In this document: one piece after another, positions 1 through 9,841 of the stretch
How positions within the stretch are numbered: position 1 is the first letter of the stretch
Layout: each line of letters opens with the position of its first letter
Origin: Vermamoeba vermiformis
Lineage: Eukaryota; Tubulinea; Echinamoebida
DNA length: 64,000 nucleotides
Direction of reading: 5' to 3'
NCBI GenBank assembly: GCA_045837725.1
Contig: JBEWZL010000098.1
Location: forward strand, 186,001-250,000
The notes under the pieces: model-generated
The model's input: the letters and a program-made list of their open reading frames with translations, nothing else
Databases searched by the model: none
What the model was told of the DNA's origin: nothing
Program-made: the position numbers and the translations under genes

Positions 1-455
1 AAAAGCAATCATTTCAGCCATAGTAAGTTGCATCAACTCGTCCACAAGTTTAGATACACGAGGAGAAACACCGACTTCGTTAGGGTTGCTAGATGGGGGC
101 ACTACGCTGTCCAATCCATTGGGCTTCATATCAGCAGCCAATTCTGACAAAGGTGTGCTGTGTGGTGAGTTGCTATATAATCTTGTGCTTGTGGCAGCGA
201 ATAGGCTGTGGAGGTAATAAGCAAGGTTAATACGATTTTTTTTAATCCAGCTAAATAATTAAAATATTGTAATAATTTATAGCAGCCTCCATTCCAATTG
301 ATAATCCGTATAATTAATGTCCGTCCATAAAATAACACTGTGGTATATTTTTCAAGCGCTAATAGTACAAACCTGACAGATTTGTTTGATTTGAATCCTT
401 TCTTTTGGCATCGAGCCACTCGCTTAGCGGAGGTTGAAACAATACGATTTAACAT
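1..455 (-). CDS. MRPL12: mitochondrial ribosomal protein bL12m (5' part; 3' end beyond the window)
   Basis: This is a component of the L7/L12 stalk of the mitochondrial large ribosomal subunit, which recruits translation factors. Exon 1 is 373-455 (ATG at 455-453), the intron is 251-372 (GTTTGT...TTTAG), and exon 2 runs from 250 off the left edge. The N-terminus is basic and rich in Arg, Ser and Ala (starting MLNRIVSTSAKR), as in a mitochondrial presequence, and is followed by a Ser/Pro linker. The visible end, VSKLVDELMQLTMAEMIAF, matches the start of the L7/L12 N-terminal dimerisation helix. The C-terminal factor-binding domain lies outside the window. The splice joins the presequence and mature parts in one frame, which supports the model. 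The start is the first Met that gives a presequence; a downstream Met near 127-129 would lack targeting. Confidence 0.85.
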
Positions 456-640
456 TATTCGATATATTAACAAAATTGGTGGGCCTCCTCCGCAGGGAAT
501 AACAAAAAATAACAGCGCTATGGTCGCAGGGCAAAATTCGACACACGGGCAATAAAACGAAAAATTTCTGACGTCAGGACCATTAATTATTTTCAATTTC
601 AATCAGTAATCCACATATAGAACCTAAATAGTTCGGTAAA

Positions 641-2047
641 ATGGGCATTTGCAAGTGTAAAAAACGAACAGATCTGTTTTGCTTCAATCACAAAAAACCT
701 GTTTGTGAGAGCTGTATTCTCGAAGGTCATAAGCTGGTAATTATCCCAAAATTATACAATACACAAATTAACTACAAACGAGTGAAAATCTATCGCCTAT
801 AATTATTACGAATATTTTTCTAATTTTGATGGAATTTTGAAGTGCCATATCAGAACGTACAAAGATTGGCTTCAAGACAATGAATTTCCTCCACCAGCGT
901 GCGGGTTATGCAAGAAACAATTAGACGAGAGTGAAGCGGACAATGTTATTCGATTTCTGTGTCTCGGTGAGTAATTTCAATTTGCTCTTTTTCACATAAT
1001 TTCATGCTAAACACAATACTAGATATGTTCCATATGAAATGCATCGATGATTATGGATCTAAGATGCCAAACAACACAGCCCTCGCAGGCTTTGGTTGCC
1101 CTACATGTGGCGTAAGTTTCTAGTGGCACAATATTCGTCGATGTATTAACAATGTTCTGCATGTCAACAGACTCCATTCGTGCCTGCTTCCGTCGAGCCA
1201 TCGCCACTCGTGTCAGATATTATTAGTCGACTCAACAACTTCACTTGGATAAACACAATGCTGCCGCAGGTACGACGAGTCATACCTCGTTGTGTTGATG
1301 AATATAGGACTAATCTTTGGCCCTCATAATGTAGCTGCCATCAGCTCCGAGCAGTGTCAATGGCACACCAGTCAAGTTCAACGATTTTGTACCCGCTGAA
1401 GGCCAATCACCCTACAAACACGCAACATCGCACTCAGCCACACCAAACATCAAACCCAATACTAAAAAGTACGTGTTGTCATATCTACGTTGGTTCATGC
1501 GGCGATTAACGTATTCAATTGCAGCTTTAATGAACTGAAAGACGGCAGCGGTCCGATTGATCCGATTGGAGTCAGTGTCGCGAGCAGAAAACACAATCAA
1601 GTACGTACAATATTGACAATGGTCTTCTTTGGTACTACGTTACTAACTTGCGTCATTATCCATCCAGCCTTCAGCCTCAGCAGTTGATCCAGAGAGTGGG
1701 TTACCAGAGGGCCAGGACGATGACGAAGACAAGTACAGAAAAAAGAGCGTGTGGCGCATGTTTGAGGCCATGGGCTTAGTGTAAGTATCTCGTCTACTAG
1801 TCCACGAGAGCTATTCTAGCAGTACCACCAGCATCGCTAATCAATGGTTTGTTTCAGTGAACGAGCAACAGTCAACGGACAACGAACACGCGAACTAAGG
1901 CTGAGCAAGTCACGCCTGTTATTGCTCTTCGTGCTAATTGCTATAGTTATGTCAATAATATATGTTTCATCCAACCTCGGCAAGGGTGGAGTCACTAAAG
2001 ATAAATTGGCCGATCTGGTGCAAGATGAGCAGGGAGAGAAGTTCTAG
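641..2047 (+). CDS. ZFPL1: ZFPL1-like Golgi zinc-finger membrane protein
   Basis: This is zinc finger protein-like 1, an integral cis-Golgi protein that binds GM130. Eight exons fit consensus splice sites: 641-736, 843-966, 1023-1111, 1171-1269, 1335-1468, 1525-1600, 1668-1780 and 1858-2047. Together they encode 306 residues, close to the usual ~310 of the family. The N-terminus (MGICKCKKRTDLFCFNHKK) has the Cys/His B-box-like finger. It is followed by the diagnostic YKDWLQDNEFPPPACGLCKK segment and a RING-like CLDMFHMKC...GCPTCG motif. A linker with acidic and Pro/Ser-rich parts leads to one C-terminal transmembrane helix (about residues 262-282, LLLLFVLIAIVMSIIYV), giving the expected tail-anchored topology. 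AATAAA-like sequence follows the stop at about 2070. The protein's N-terminus abuts the divergent bL12m gene, leaving a shared 185-bp promoter. Confidence 0.93.
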
Positions 2048-2242
2048 GCCAACAAAACTAATTTTCTTGTAATAAATATAATGTTACCTCACTTATCTAT
2101 CCATTCGTCACTTTGTTCGAAGTATTGAAGCTTTTATTGAGGATCAAGCTGGATATCCAATTTGTACAAAATAGAGCTGAGAGACCACGCTCTTATAATT
2201 GTTGTCGCAATATTTTTGTTGTTATAATATTCATGCTACTGT

Positions 2243-2663
2243 TTAATAATAGTGGTGCTTTTTGTTGTGCTCGACAGTGCGGTTGGCGTAGCTGACAATT
2301 CCGTAGCCAATCAAAACAGCAGGAGCGACGTAGAGAGCATTGCTCTTGTTGTATATGAATATTAGCAATTATTTGATAGGATAAATTAAGTTATGGGGTT
2401 GATAGAAATTCAAAAATAATTTTCAATAATACAGATTCGAAAACGAAAAATAACGAATAATTGCCTCTATTGAGCGCCAATAACATTATAATAACAAGAA
2501 ATATTGATTTGTATAATGGCCTAATATTGCTACTTACAGTAATGCGAGTAGTCCATCTCTTAACAGCATCTCCCCAGAAGTGGTTGAAAACCTTAACTCT
2601 GAAGGGGGAAGTGATGTAATATACGTGTCCTTTAACGCGCTCTGGGGGTGTCCAGTGACCCAT
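2243..2663 (-). CDS. UQCRQ: cytochrome bc1 complex subunit 8 (QCR8/UQCRQ-like)
   Basis: This is a small subunit of respiratory complex III in the mitochondrial inner membrane. Exon 1 is 2538-2663 (42 codons) and exon 2 is 2243-2344 (33 codons plus stop), separated by a 193-nt intron with a GTAAGT donor and an AAG acceptor. The 75-residue protein has the family layout: a matrix-side N-terminus with the ITSPF motif and a following basic amphipathic stretch, then one transmembrane helix (residues ~47-63, ALYVAPAVLIGYGIVSYA), then a short charged tail rich in His and Lys. The length matches QCR8 proteins (75-95 residues). No cleavable presequence is evident, as is usual for this subunit. The call rests on length, topology and the SPF motif rather than an alignment. 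It is tail-to-tail with ZFPL1, with 195 bp between stops. Confidence 0.7.
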
Positions 2664-2755
2664 GATGTGTATTGCTGAAATAAATGAAAAATAATTGCGT
2701 GAGTTTATTTCAAATCTTTTAACCCGATCAACTCAATGAACATGCGTCAGACACC

Positions 2756-4244
2756 ATGAGTCGTTCTATGCTTACAGTCAGTAGAGAGCTTATAGCTCCT
2801 ACTATGAAGAAAGACGAGGTTTTAACACCGCGAGAGTCCACCTCGGCCTCGATGTCAGATGACGACACAGCACTGGACGAATTGATACCAGACGATTTTA
2901 AACCAAAGAAATACAGAAAATGTTAATGTGCCCCTTGTTCGGTGGCATAATGCTGTTAGAAAAATTTTATTGGCACGACGATTTATTTACAATGTACGGC
3001 TTAGTAGACAAATTTCTCGAGGTGTAGATATTTTTTCTATAGGTAAATATTGCACGATTTTAATATCGATCATATTTTTAAAAATAATATGGTGGTCAAT
3101 CACGATTCTTGCCGGTCAATTTCGCTGACAATTTCTTGCAGTCACGAGCTCATTAATGTGCTGGCCTCTATTTCAACCACATGCCAAGTAAGTATTATGT
3201 TCGTTACAACTAAGCATGTTCTAATTCGTTGCAGTATTTACGGCAAAATTCAAACCAATTATGCGGCGATTCGTCCCTACGGCGGAATAATTGATGCTCT
3301 CGAGCAAGTGTATAATAAAGAAGGTATTCGAGGTCTATTTAGAGGCTGGTTCGTCAACTGGCTCTCATTCTTGGCACCCACTCTGTTGCAAGGACTTTAC
3401 GTGCCTTTTCTTTCACGCACCATAATGCGCAAACACGGTACGTACCTGCGGAAGCGAAGCGCAATTCTAAGCACTATATTAATGTACTTGGATGTTAGTA
3501 TCACAGCTGTCAGGTTGGAGGCGGTCGCTCTTCCTCGGCATTCAATTTGTAGCGACACAAATGGTCACTATTCCACTCGACTTCATCGCAGATCGAATGA
3601 TATCGCAGAGTATGTGAACCACTATTTATGCATTAGCAATGATTGTTGAAGCCAAGTGACAGTATTCTGACTAACGTGTGATTGACAGATCCAGACACCG
3701 GCGAGGTGCTCTATTCGAACTCATTAGATTGCATGCACAAGGTGTATCGTCAGCAAGGACTGGGCGTGTTTTGGAATGCACACAGTAAGTGCAATATACC
3801 AACGCTCGAGTAGTGTTTTGATGCTGACTTCTCGCAGGCTGGGTGATATACCTGTGTGACCTCACCAATCAGCTCTTGCTTCAAGGTCTCGCCACGCTGT
3901 CCCCTTCACTCGCCAATTCAAGTCTGTTCTCGGTGTTTTCAGTGCTCTGTGTCTCCACGCCACTCATGGGACTCAAGGCACGCATGAATGCTTATCGAGC
4001 CACGCACACCTCACCGCTGAGTGCAGTCAAGGACATTATGCAGCACGAGGGTCTAATAGGCTTCTACAAGGGCACTGTAACGTTGTTGTGGATGTTCCCG
4101 CTCTCCATGCTCTGGGCACGAGTCAATCTCAAGCTGCAGATCTTGCTGCGCGGGTTTATTTTCAGGCGGTTGCGTAATCGAGTGGAAGAGAAAGAATTTA
4201 CTCGCAAAGTAAAGAAGACTCTGTTGTACGATTGGCCAATGTAA
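2756..4244 (+). CDS. divergent mitochondrial carrier family (SLC25-like) protein
   Basis: This is a six-exon gene for a 337-residue protein: 2756-2921, 3142-3187, 3235-3437, 3514-3609, 3689-3784 and 3838-4244. It shows carrier-repeat features: GGIIDALEQVYNKEGIRGLFRGW in repeat 1 (split here across the repeat helix), an MVTIPLDFIADRM stretch with the P-x-D motif opening repeat 2, a second VYRQQGLGVFW element, and DIMQHEGLIGFYKG in repeat 3. The P-x-[DE]-x-x-[KR] motifs are degenerate in repeats 1 and 3. This resembles outer-membrane carrier relatives such as MTCH or SLC25A46/Ugo1 more than metabolite transporters. The N-terminal ~55 residues are hydrophilic and acidic and lack a presequence. 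Exon 1 joins exon 2 as ...KKYRK-F-TSSLMCW in phase. A short coding-looking frame inside intron 1 (about 2951-3010) is not used. The substrate cannot be inferred. Confidence 0.8.
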
Positions 4245-4382
4245 ATATGTCATAAAAGTGCGATGTACAGTTCAATTTTTATCAATTTTAAATACGGAAA
4301 AATGAAACTTTCTGAGCTCAAGCATTTAAACTTAAACTTCATTTGTATAACATATATGTGTATATAGTTGTAAATATTATTG

Positions 4383-6251
4383 ATGCTTGCGCGATTTAAA
4401 TTGCTACTGCAAGGAGCACGACGCAGATTACCACAACAAAATGCTCGTTTATTGATTGGTAAATATTTTTGCAATTTTAATGCACGGCACAGCGTTAATA
4501 GGCACAATTTTCAGGTAAAAAAAATATTACGTCGATTTTTGGCAAAATTGCGAAACGGCATCCAGCTCGAAGCGTCACCCCAACGAAAGGTATCTAATTA
4601 TTTTGATCGTAATGTTATTAATTATCGCAGTAACTATGGGATTTTCCTTGCCATTTGCAGTTTGGTTCTTTTCGGAGGGTATGCAACAAGTCTGAAAATA
4701 TCTGCGCACGAACTGACAAAACTTTGCAGACCAAAAGAACGAGGCAAACTGGCTTCAGAAAAAGACGGTTAATCAATTAGTACATAACATGGAAGAAAAG
4801 GCGTCTCTTCGGTCCATCAAAATGCTGACCTATTTAATTAGCACCAATGGTACGGACTTTATTAATCATGCACTCGAATTTATCTCGTGTTAGAGTGTTA
4901 CGCTGTTGAATTCATCAATCAACACGGCGAAGAGTTACTGAGCAAACTGTTTGACACGACCTTGGAGACTTGGCGAAGCAATGAGAATAAAGACAGCGAT
5001 GAGATGTTGTTGCAGCTGTTAAAGTTAATGGCAACAATTAATCAGTACGGTATGTCAAAACTTGTTAATAGACGATAGAAGGTTATTGATTGAGAATAGA
5101 TCGACCGAAAAAAACGTTTCAGAATATAAAGTGGGTGTCACTATTCAACTCCCTGGCTGCGGAGAAGAATGCCGAAATTGTGAACAGTGTGTCGTCAGTT
5201 CTCAGCAGTTTATCCGTCTCAAGTAAGTTAAGATTGGTTGCTTAAAGGAGAATTAATTCTCTTGCCAGCCAATGCTCGTGGAGAGCTAGTAACTCAATTA
5301 CTGGATGGCCTGGGCACTCTTATTAAAAATCAGTACTGCAGCGAAGAGGCTTACCATCATATCAGTGTTGCACTTGCAGCATTGTCAAGTAAAGATGGTA
5401 AGACACAATTAGTCTGAATGGTTTTAACACGCCAAACAGAACAACTTGCCGAGTACATGATTAAAACAGGACTTGTACGGCGTTTGAAGAAGATCACTGC
5501 GCTTCCAGACGAGAGAGTTCAACTACAGATTGCGAAGATTATCTCCAATCTATCTGCCTTTGGTACGTTACAAGGCAGCGTTACTTGCATGACCTTATTC
5601 ATCTGCAGAAAACTTGAGAAAGATAATCGTTGCCCAAGGATGGTTAGAGCAATTACGGTACTGGGGTGAATCAGAAAATAAGCAAGTGCGTCTGCAGGCA
5701 ATTCAAGTATTAAGCCATTTAGTACAGGACGGTAAGTCTGATTCAAGCGAACTGGTGTCTCCGGAGAGCTCTTCCGGCTCCCACAACCGCCCTTATAGCT
5801 CAGTTGGCAGAGCGCCAGTCTTGTAAACTGGAGGTCTTGGGTTCGATTCCCAGTGAGGGCATTTTTTTTTTTTTTTTTACTTTTCGTTTGTTTACCTAGG
5901 TGTCCTTTCTGGGCAACAAATGCATTTTTGCTTAATTACAACATATATTCGGATGCGCTAAGCTGTATCTGACGCTGCATTCTTTTTGTTAGAATCTATC
6001 GTTGTACAACTACTCGAACAACAAGGACTTGAATTGATTCTGTCGATGGGCGAACTAGTGGATATAGACATACAACACGCAGTAGAACGAGTCATAAATC
6101 AATTAAAGACTCCCGGTAGGTGACAGATGCAGAATGATCTCAAAAGGGAAACTTATTTGCTAACCATTTGAGTGCAGACGTGCTGTGGAGCCCTCGTGAA
6201 TACAAATTGGACGATAATTTCGACCTTGTGGAGCAACAAAGGAGAGTGTAA
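4383..6251 (+). CDS. ARM-repeat protein with N-terminal mitochondrial-type presequence and membrane segment
   Basis: Eleven exons encode 389 residues: 4383-4458, 4515-4589, 4631-4678, 4730-4849, 4894-5049, 5100-5222, 5269-5397, 5440-5562, 5609-5731, 5993-6115 and 6178-6251. The first ~50 residues are Arg/Lys-rich without acids (starting MLARFKLLLQGARRR), as in a mitochondrial targeting sequence. A short hydrophobic stretch (GFSLPFAVWFF) follows. The remainder is a solenoid of ~41-residue helical repeats, for example IVNSVSSVLSSLSVS, VQLQIAKIISNLSAF and VRLQAIQVLSHLV, typical of armadillo repeats. Every intron is in phase 1, and exons 6, 8, 9 and 10 are each exactly 123 nt, so one exon equals one repeat. 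The protein is probably an organelle membrane-anchored scaffold (ARMC10-like or the ARM part of SERAC1-like proteins); no catalytic domain is seen. The last-but-one intron carries a tRNA-Thr gene. Confidence 0.8.
5746..5904 (+). repeat. tRNA-Thr-bearing duplicated unit, copy A (inverted partner at 6506-6661)
   Basis: This is a 159-bp unit whose reverse complement recurs almost exactly at 6506-6661. It consists of 43 bp of 5' flank (starting AGCGAACTGGTGTC), the 73-bp tRNA, a poly-T run of 17 and a 3' flank ending CCTAGGTGTC. Similarity stops sharply at both ends and the surrounding introns are unrelated, so the unit was copied as a block. The only clear difference between copies is in the T tract. 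The conserved 5' flank may be promoter or leader sequence. Confidence 0.9.
5789..5861 (+). tRNA. tRNA-Thr (anticodon UGU), inside an intron of the ARM-repeat gene
   Basis: This is a 73-nt tRNA gene with no intron. The acceptor stem GCCCTTA pairs with TGAGGGC, the D arm is GCTC...GAGC, the anticodon stem CCAGT/ACTGG encloses loop CTTGTAA (anticodon TGT, Thr), and the T arm TTGGG/CCCAG encloses TTCGATT. The discriminator base is A. Internal A and B boxes are intact and a long T run directly downstream is a strong Pol III terminator. It lies in sense orientation within the intron at 5732-5992 of the host gene. Confidence 0.95.
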
Positions 6252-6302
6252 TTGGCGGAAACACATTTATGTACATAAAAAGGTCACCGATCTGAGACCA
6301 GC

Positions 6303-7891
6303 TTAGAAAAAACATTTTGTTTTTTGTAAGTTCGATAACTTCGCGGGAACGGGCAGCTTATCGGATACCCCACAAAGCTTTGCGAAGGCTTTCTCTTGTA
6401 GCACCTCGGCAACTTTCTGATCAACTTTTTTACCACCCAAGTTTCGAATTTCCTGAAAAAATATATGTTAGAACGCGTAATAAGTCTGCAACCGTTTGCA
6501 TGCCCGACACCTAGGTAAACAAACGAAAAGTAAAAAAAAAAGAAATGCCCTCACTGGGAATCGAACCCAAGACCTCCAGTTTACAAGACTGGCGCTCTGC
6601 CAACTGAGCTATAAGGGCGGTTGTGGGAGCCGGAAGAGCTCTCCGGAGACACCAGTTCGCTAGAGGGCCGATTACTTACGTTTACCAGTTTGGGGTACGT
6701 CCGTGAGTAGTACTCTTTATACTGATCCATCAACACTGTATTTTTCAAAGTTTCGTTTTCCCTGTGCTTGTACTTAGCTTATTTGCTGACTGTGCTGAGA
6801 CACCTACCTAAAGCACTTGATTGCATAGCGTGCTACCAACACTGAATCGCTGACATCAAAGTTTGCTTCTTGAGGTGCACCGGTTCTGCTATGAGGTCAG
6901 TTTCACGGCGCTCTCGTGTAGTTATCTTACCGATTCAACTTCCACTCAAACTTCGGCATTGACTTGGCCACGTACTCCCATACTGCCTTCTTTGCCTCTT
7001 TACTTGTCTTCGTTGTTATTTTAAAGTAACCGCGTGCTTTTGAGAAGCTGATTGGAATTGGTCTGTGAACTCAATTAGTCGCTGTTTGCAGCTAATGACA
7101 GAACTTACTTATCTCCAAACTGTTGCCATAAAAGGAATTGAAATACCGAATTGATCTTATATAACAATAACAGCGTTTTAATGGTGGGTGTTTGACTTGA
7201 TTTGGCGATAAAGAATTTGAGTGGATCTTCAATTCCAACAATCCAACCCATATCCTTTCCTTTCTGTGGCCTAGTTAGCATTGAAATAATTCGTTATTAC
7301 GCACCTTAATCGCGCTTTCGTTAGTCTCCTTAATGACGGCTACTTGCTGACTAAGAAACAAACATTTGTCCAATGGATCTGCCAAATGCTCTGTGCTGAT
7401 AGCACCGCAATCAAGAACCTCTCCTAATAATTGAAGCAATCAATCGTCGCATCAATCGATTGCTGTGAATGAAAGCTACCTGTTTGTCCGTTCAGTACCG
7501 AGTAGCCAGTGACTTTGCTGTTGACATCCAATCCTAGCACAAGCCCAATTTTCTTCTGATTATTTTGCAGATCTTTTTCCATCTGTGCCACGATATCTTT
7601 CAAGTTTACGCTGCATGTATTCATTTTAGAATTTAATTGTAATTATTTTTTTCCTCATACGTGTCTGGATCTGCTTTCTTGGCTTGTCTTTTTGGTTTAG
7701 GCTTAGATTCTATATTATTCGATTTGCTATCATCTTTTTTCTTCGCTCTCGAGGCATAATTTCTGTGGGTAACGCAAACGACGCGCCATCCAGTAACGGT
7801 CTGCTGCAACTATGCACTTATTAGTAGGCTGGAACTACGATCACTTTCAATTGTTATAATTTACTTTATTTAATTGTCGGAGGCACAACAT
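6303..7891 (-). CDS. RuvC-like nuclease with mitochondrial presequence (candidate Holliday-junction resolvase)
   Basis: Nine exons encode 338 residues: 7865-7891, 7661-7803, 7480-7610, 7305-7423, 7109-7263, 6931-7062, 6808-6885, 6680-6761 and 6303-6452. The N-terminus (MLCLRQLNKQTVTGWRVV, then HRNYAS) looks like a cleavable presequence and is followed by a Lys-rich linker. The core shows RuvC/RNase H-fold signatures in order: strand 1 with the first acidic residue (IGLVLGLDVNSKVTGYSVL), an acidic residue in WIVGIEDPLKFF, and FDVSDSVLVARYAIK with the D-x-x-D spacing of the last two catalytic residues. This order matches Cce1/Ydc2 and bacterial RuvC. The ~80 residues after the core are Lys/Glu-rich and may bind DNA. 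Function as a mitochondrial junction resolvase is inference from fold motifs and targeting. The exon 2 acceptor is a tandem CAGCAG, so one Gln is optional. The last intron hosts a tRNA. Confidence 0.65.
6506..6661 (-). repeat. tRNA-Thr-bearing duplicated unit, copy B (inverted partner of 5746-5904)
   Basis: This is a 156-bp inverted copy of the unit at 5746-5904. It is essentially identical over both flanks and the tRNA. The T tract differs (TTTC plus ten T instead of seventeen T). It sits in the last intron (6453-6679) of the convergent RuvC-like gene, again in sense with its host. The two copies are 601 bp apart, so the single-stranded form could fold into a long hairpin enclosing the 3' ends of both genes. 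Confidence 0.9.
6546..6618 (-). tRNA. tRNA-Thr (anticodon UGU), second copy, inside an intron of the RuvC-like gene
   Basis: The 73-nt sequence matches the tRNA at 5789-5861 base for base on the opposite strand, with the same cloverleaf, TGT anticodon and A discriminator. The downstream terminator is TTTC followed by ten T. It is nested in sense in the final intron of the minus-strand gene. Confidence 0.95.
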
Positions 7892-8036
7892 GTTGCGATC
7901 AATATCAGTGGTAAATAATTGTGAGTTCAAAATCAACGCTGACAAACTGAACCGGCATTATCAAACAAAATTTATTCGAAATATAATATTATATTATAAC
8001 ATCAAAACCCCTCAACCCCAATCTACAACGTCACGC

Positions 8037-9343
8037 CTATTTATCCTTCTTGCCGAACAACTGTGTGAATACAACAATCGCGGCGACTACAGCCAAAATG
8101 AGCGTGACAATGATGAGAAACAGACACAATTTGCTGCGACTCTTTTGTTGATAATCTGAAGCCTTCTTCACCTCCACGACTGCACGGCCTGTGTTGGTCT
8201 TGGCAACGGAGATGTTGGTCTCAATGTTGTCAATCATGTCCTCGTGAATGGTGACGAGTTGATGCAAATCTTTGAAAATTTCATTCACTTCACTCATCTG
8301 CGACTGAATGGTCTTGATCTCTTGGTCGCGCTCTTCAATCATGCTGTCCATCCACTCGCGATCATTCTCCACGGCCAAGTACTGTTCTTGTCTGCTCAAA
8401 GATGACACGTGTCAATGTCAGGCCTGTAACACAATCAAAACATGTCAACGACTGACCTGCGTGATGATTCAATGAAGCTGCGGTGCTCGTCTTCGTCTTC
8501 GTCTTCCATGTACCCTCTGCAATTGACGGTCAATATCAGCACGCGAACTACGTGCATTGCGTGCTACTTGCCTGCGCGGTTCAATGGCTTTGGGCTTGAC
8601 AGGCACACTGGCCATGCGATCGAGAGCTGTCTTCGAGAGGGCTCTGAACTTCTCGTCAAAGATTTCAAAGTCCTTTGTGATCTTCATCACCACGCCCTTC
8701 TTGTCCTAGTCGATGGTGTTATAGTGAGTCACGTGCTTCATTACAAAGATCACCTGCGCAACGTACTTTCATCTCTTGGGCATTGGTGGGCTTGACTTGG
8801 CCAATGCGACGAATTAAATTGTTAGTATCTTTTGCGATTGTCTTGGTGGCCTCGATTTTGCGCGTACTATGATTATAGTAATAATTAGATGCTATTAATA
8901 GTGACGATTGCGGAATAACCTACAGTTGATCTCGCAGCTCTTGTGTGTCCTTATCACCACCGACTTGTTGTGTTAATTGCGTAATTTGATTGAAATTGTA
9001 TGTCATCTGCTTGATATTATTGTACATTTGTGTGTTCATTTGCATGTATTCGTCTTCTACCACCACTAACCGAGATCGAAAATTAGTAAATTGATCTGAT
9101 TGTCATTATATGTAAAAATCACATTTTAGTACGACTACAAATTAATTATAAAATATATTTCCGGTGGATAATCGCGTTAAAAAATATTCTCAAAATTTTG
9201 AGCCTATTTTGACAAAACGGATCTGACTATATTAATCGAAATAGCGCATCATAATATTTACCACTAGGTGCCTCTTGATACGCTGATGGTTGGGTATCTC
9301 TTCCGCGTCCCCAGCCTCGGTTCAGTTCAGATTCAAAAGACAT
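8037..9343 (-). CDS. endosomal syntaxin (Qa-SNARE, STX7/STX12/Pep12-like)
   Basis: This is a tail-anchored SNARE for endosomal or vacuolar fusion. Six exons encode 290 residues: 9262-9343, 8924-9065, 8767-8866, 8572-8705, 8457-8516 and 8037-8391. The N-terminal half is helical and matches an Habc domain (DEYMQMNTQMYNNIKQM..., then NLIRRIGQVK). The SNARE motif runs from about residue 175 to 240 with the zero-layer Gln in IFKDLHQLVTIHEDMIDNI. A single C-terminal transmembrane helix (CLFLIIVTLILAVVAAIVVF) ends the protein, followed by a short Lys tail. The intron after exon 4 begins AG/GCAAGT, a GC-AG intron: only this donor keeps the frame into the acidic YMEDEDEDEH exon. The gene is head-to-head with PSAT1 across a 498-bp intergenic region. 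Confidence 0.9.
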
Positions 9344-9841
9344 CTTGCTTTATTGAATGCCAAGGTATATAAAATATAAGATAATACGAATATACTGTAC
9401 AACGTGTAGTCCTTTGATGTACCTACAACTTAATAATTGTTCAAATAAAATCGCACAGTCCTAAGACTTTTCGAACCTCGTGCGCGAAAAAACGCAACTG
9501 CACGAGAGCAAACACGCCATCACTACCATAAGCTTGTAAATAGGCTTGCAATGGTAGGTCGAAGGATACATGCACCAGTCCTGTATGTATGACCGCAACA
9601 ATCATGCTCGTTGTACTGACTCCAATATTTCGTGCGAAAGTCAGCGATATTCAGCCGATGCTCAAACAAAATTTAGTCGTTCGCAAAGCGCTTATTTAAA
9701 GATTTATATCAATCGGGGGGGAGGGGAACTCTCTGACCCGAAATTCTTTGAGTCAATGTCAAAAAAATTTTCATGTTGACACTCTTAATCTCATCTCACT
9801 CCATAAGAGCACAATAACGACAAAAATATCTATCATTCACT
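9344..9841. promoter_or_regulatory. 498-bp divergent intergenic region between the Qa-SNARE and PSAT1 genes
   Basis: The two start codons face away from each other, so this stretch must hold both promoters and 5' UTRs. A 69-codon open frame (9570-9779) has no recognisable content and I treat it as chance. A G tract lies near 9715. I see no tRNA, repeat or conserved coding sequence. Confidence 0.5.

Noticed and set aside
2928-3128. Extra exon in the carrier gene (frame KFYWHDDLFTMYGL...)
   Set aside because: No donor/acceptor pair joins it in phase without a stop, whereas joining exon 1 directly to 3142 keeps the carrier frame.
3050-3649. 199-codon frame as the carrier protein
   Set aside because: It reads through two introns and shifts out of the carrier frame after 3437; the spliced model recovers the family motifs.
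9570-9779. 69-codon frame in the SNARE/PSAT1 promoter region
   Set aside because: Composition is unlike neighbouring proteins, and there are no splice partners or recognisable motif.
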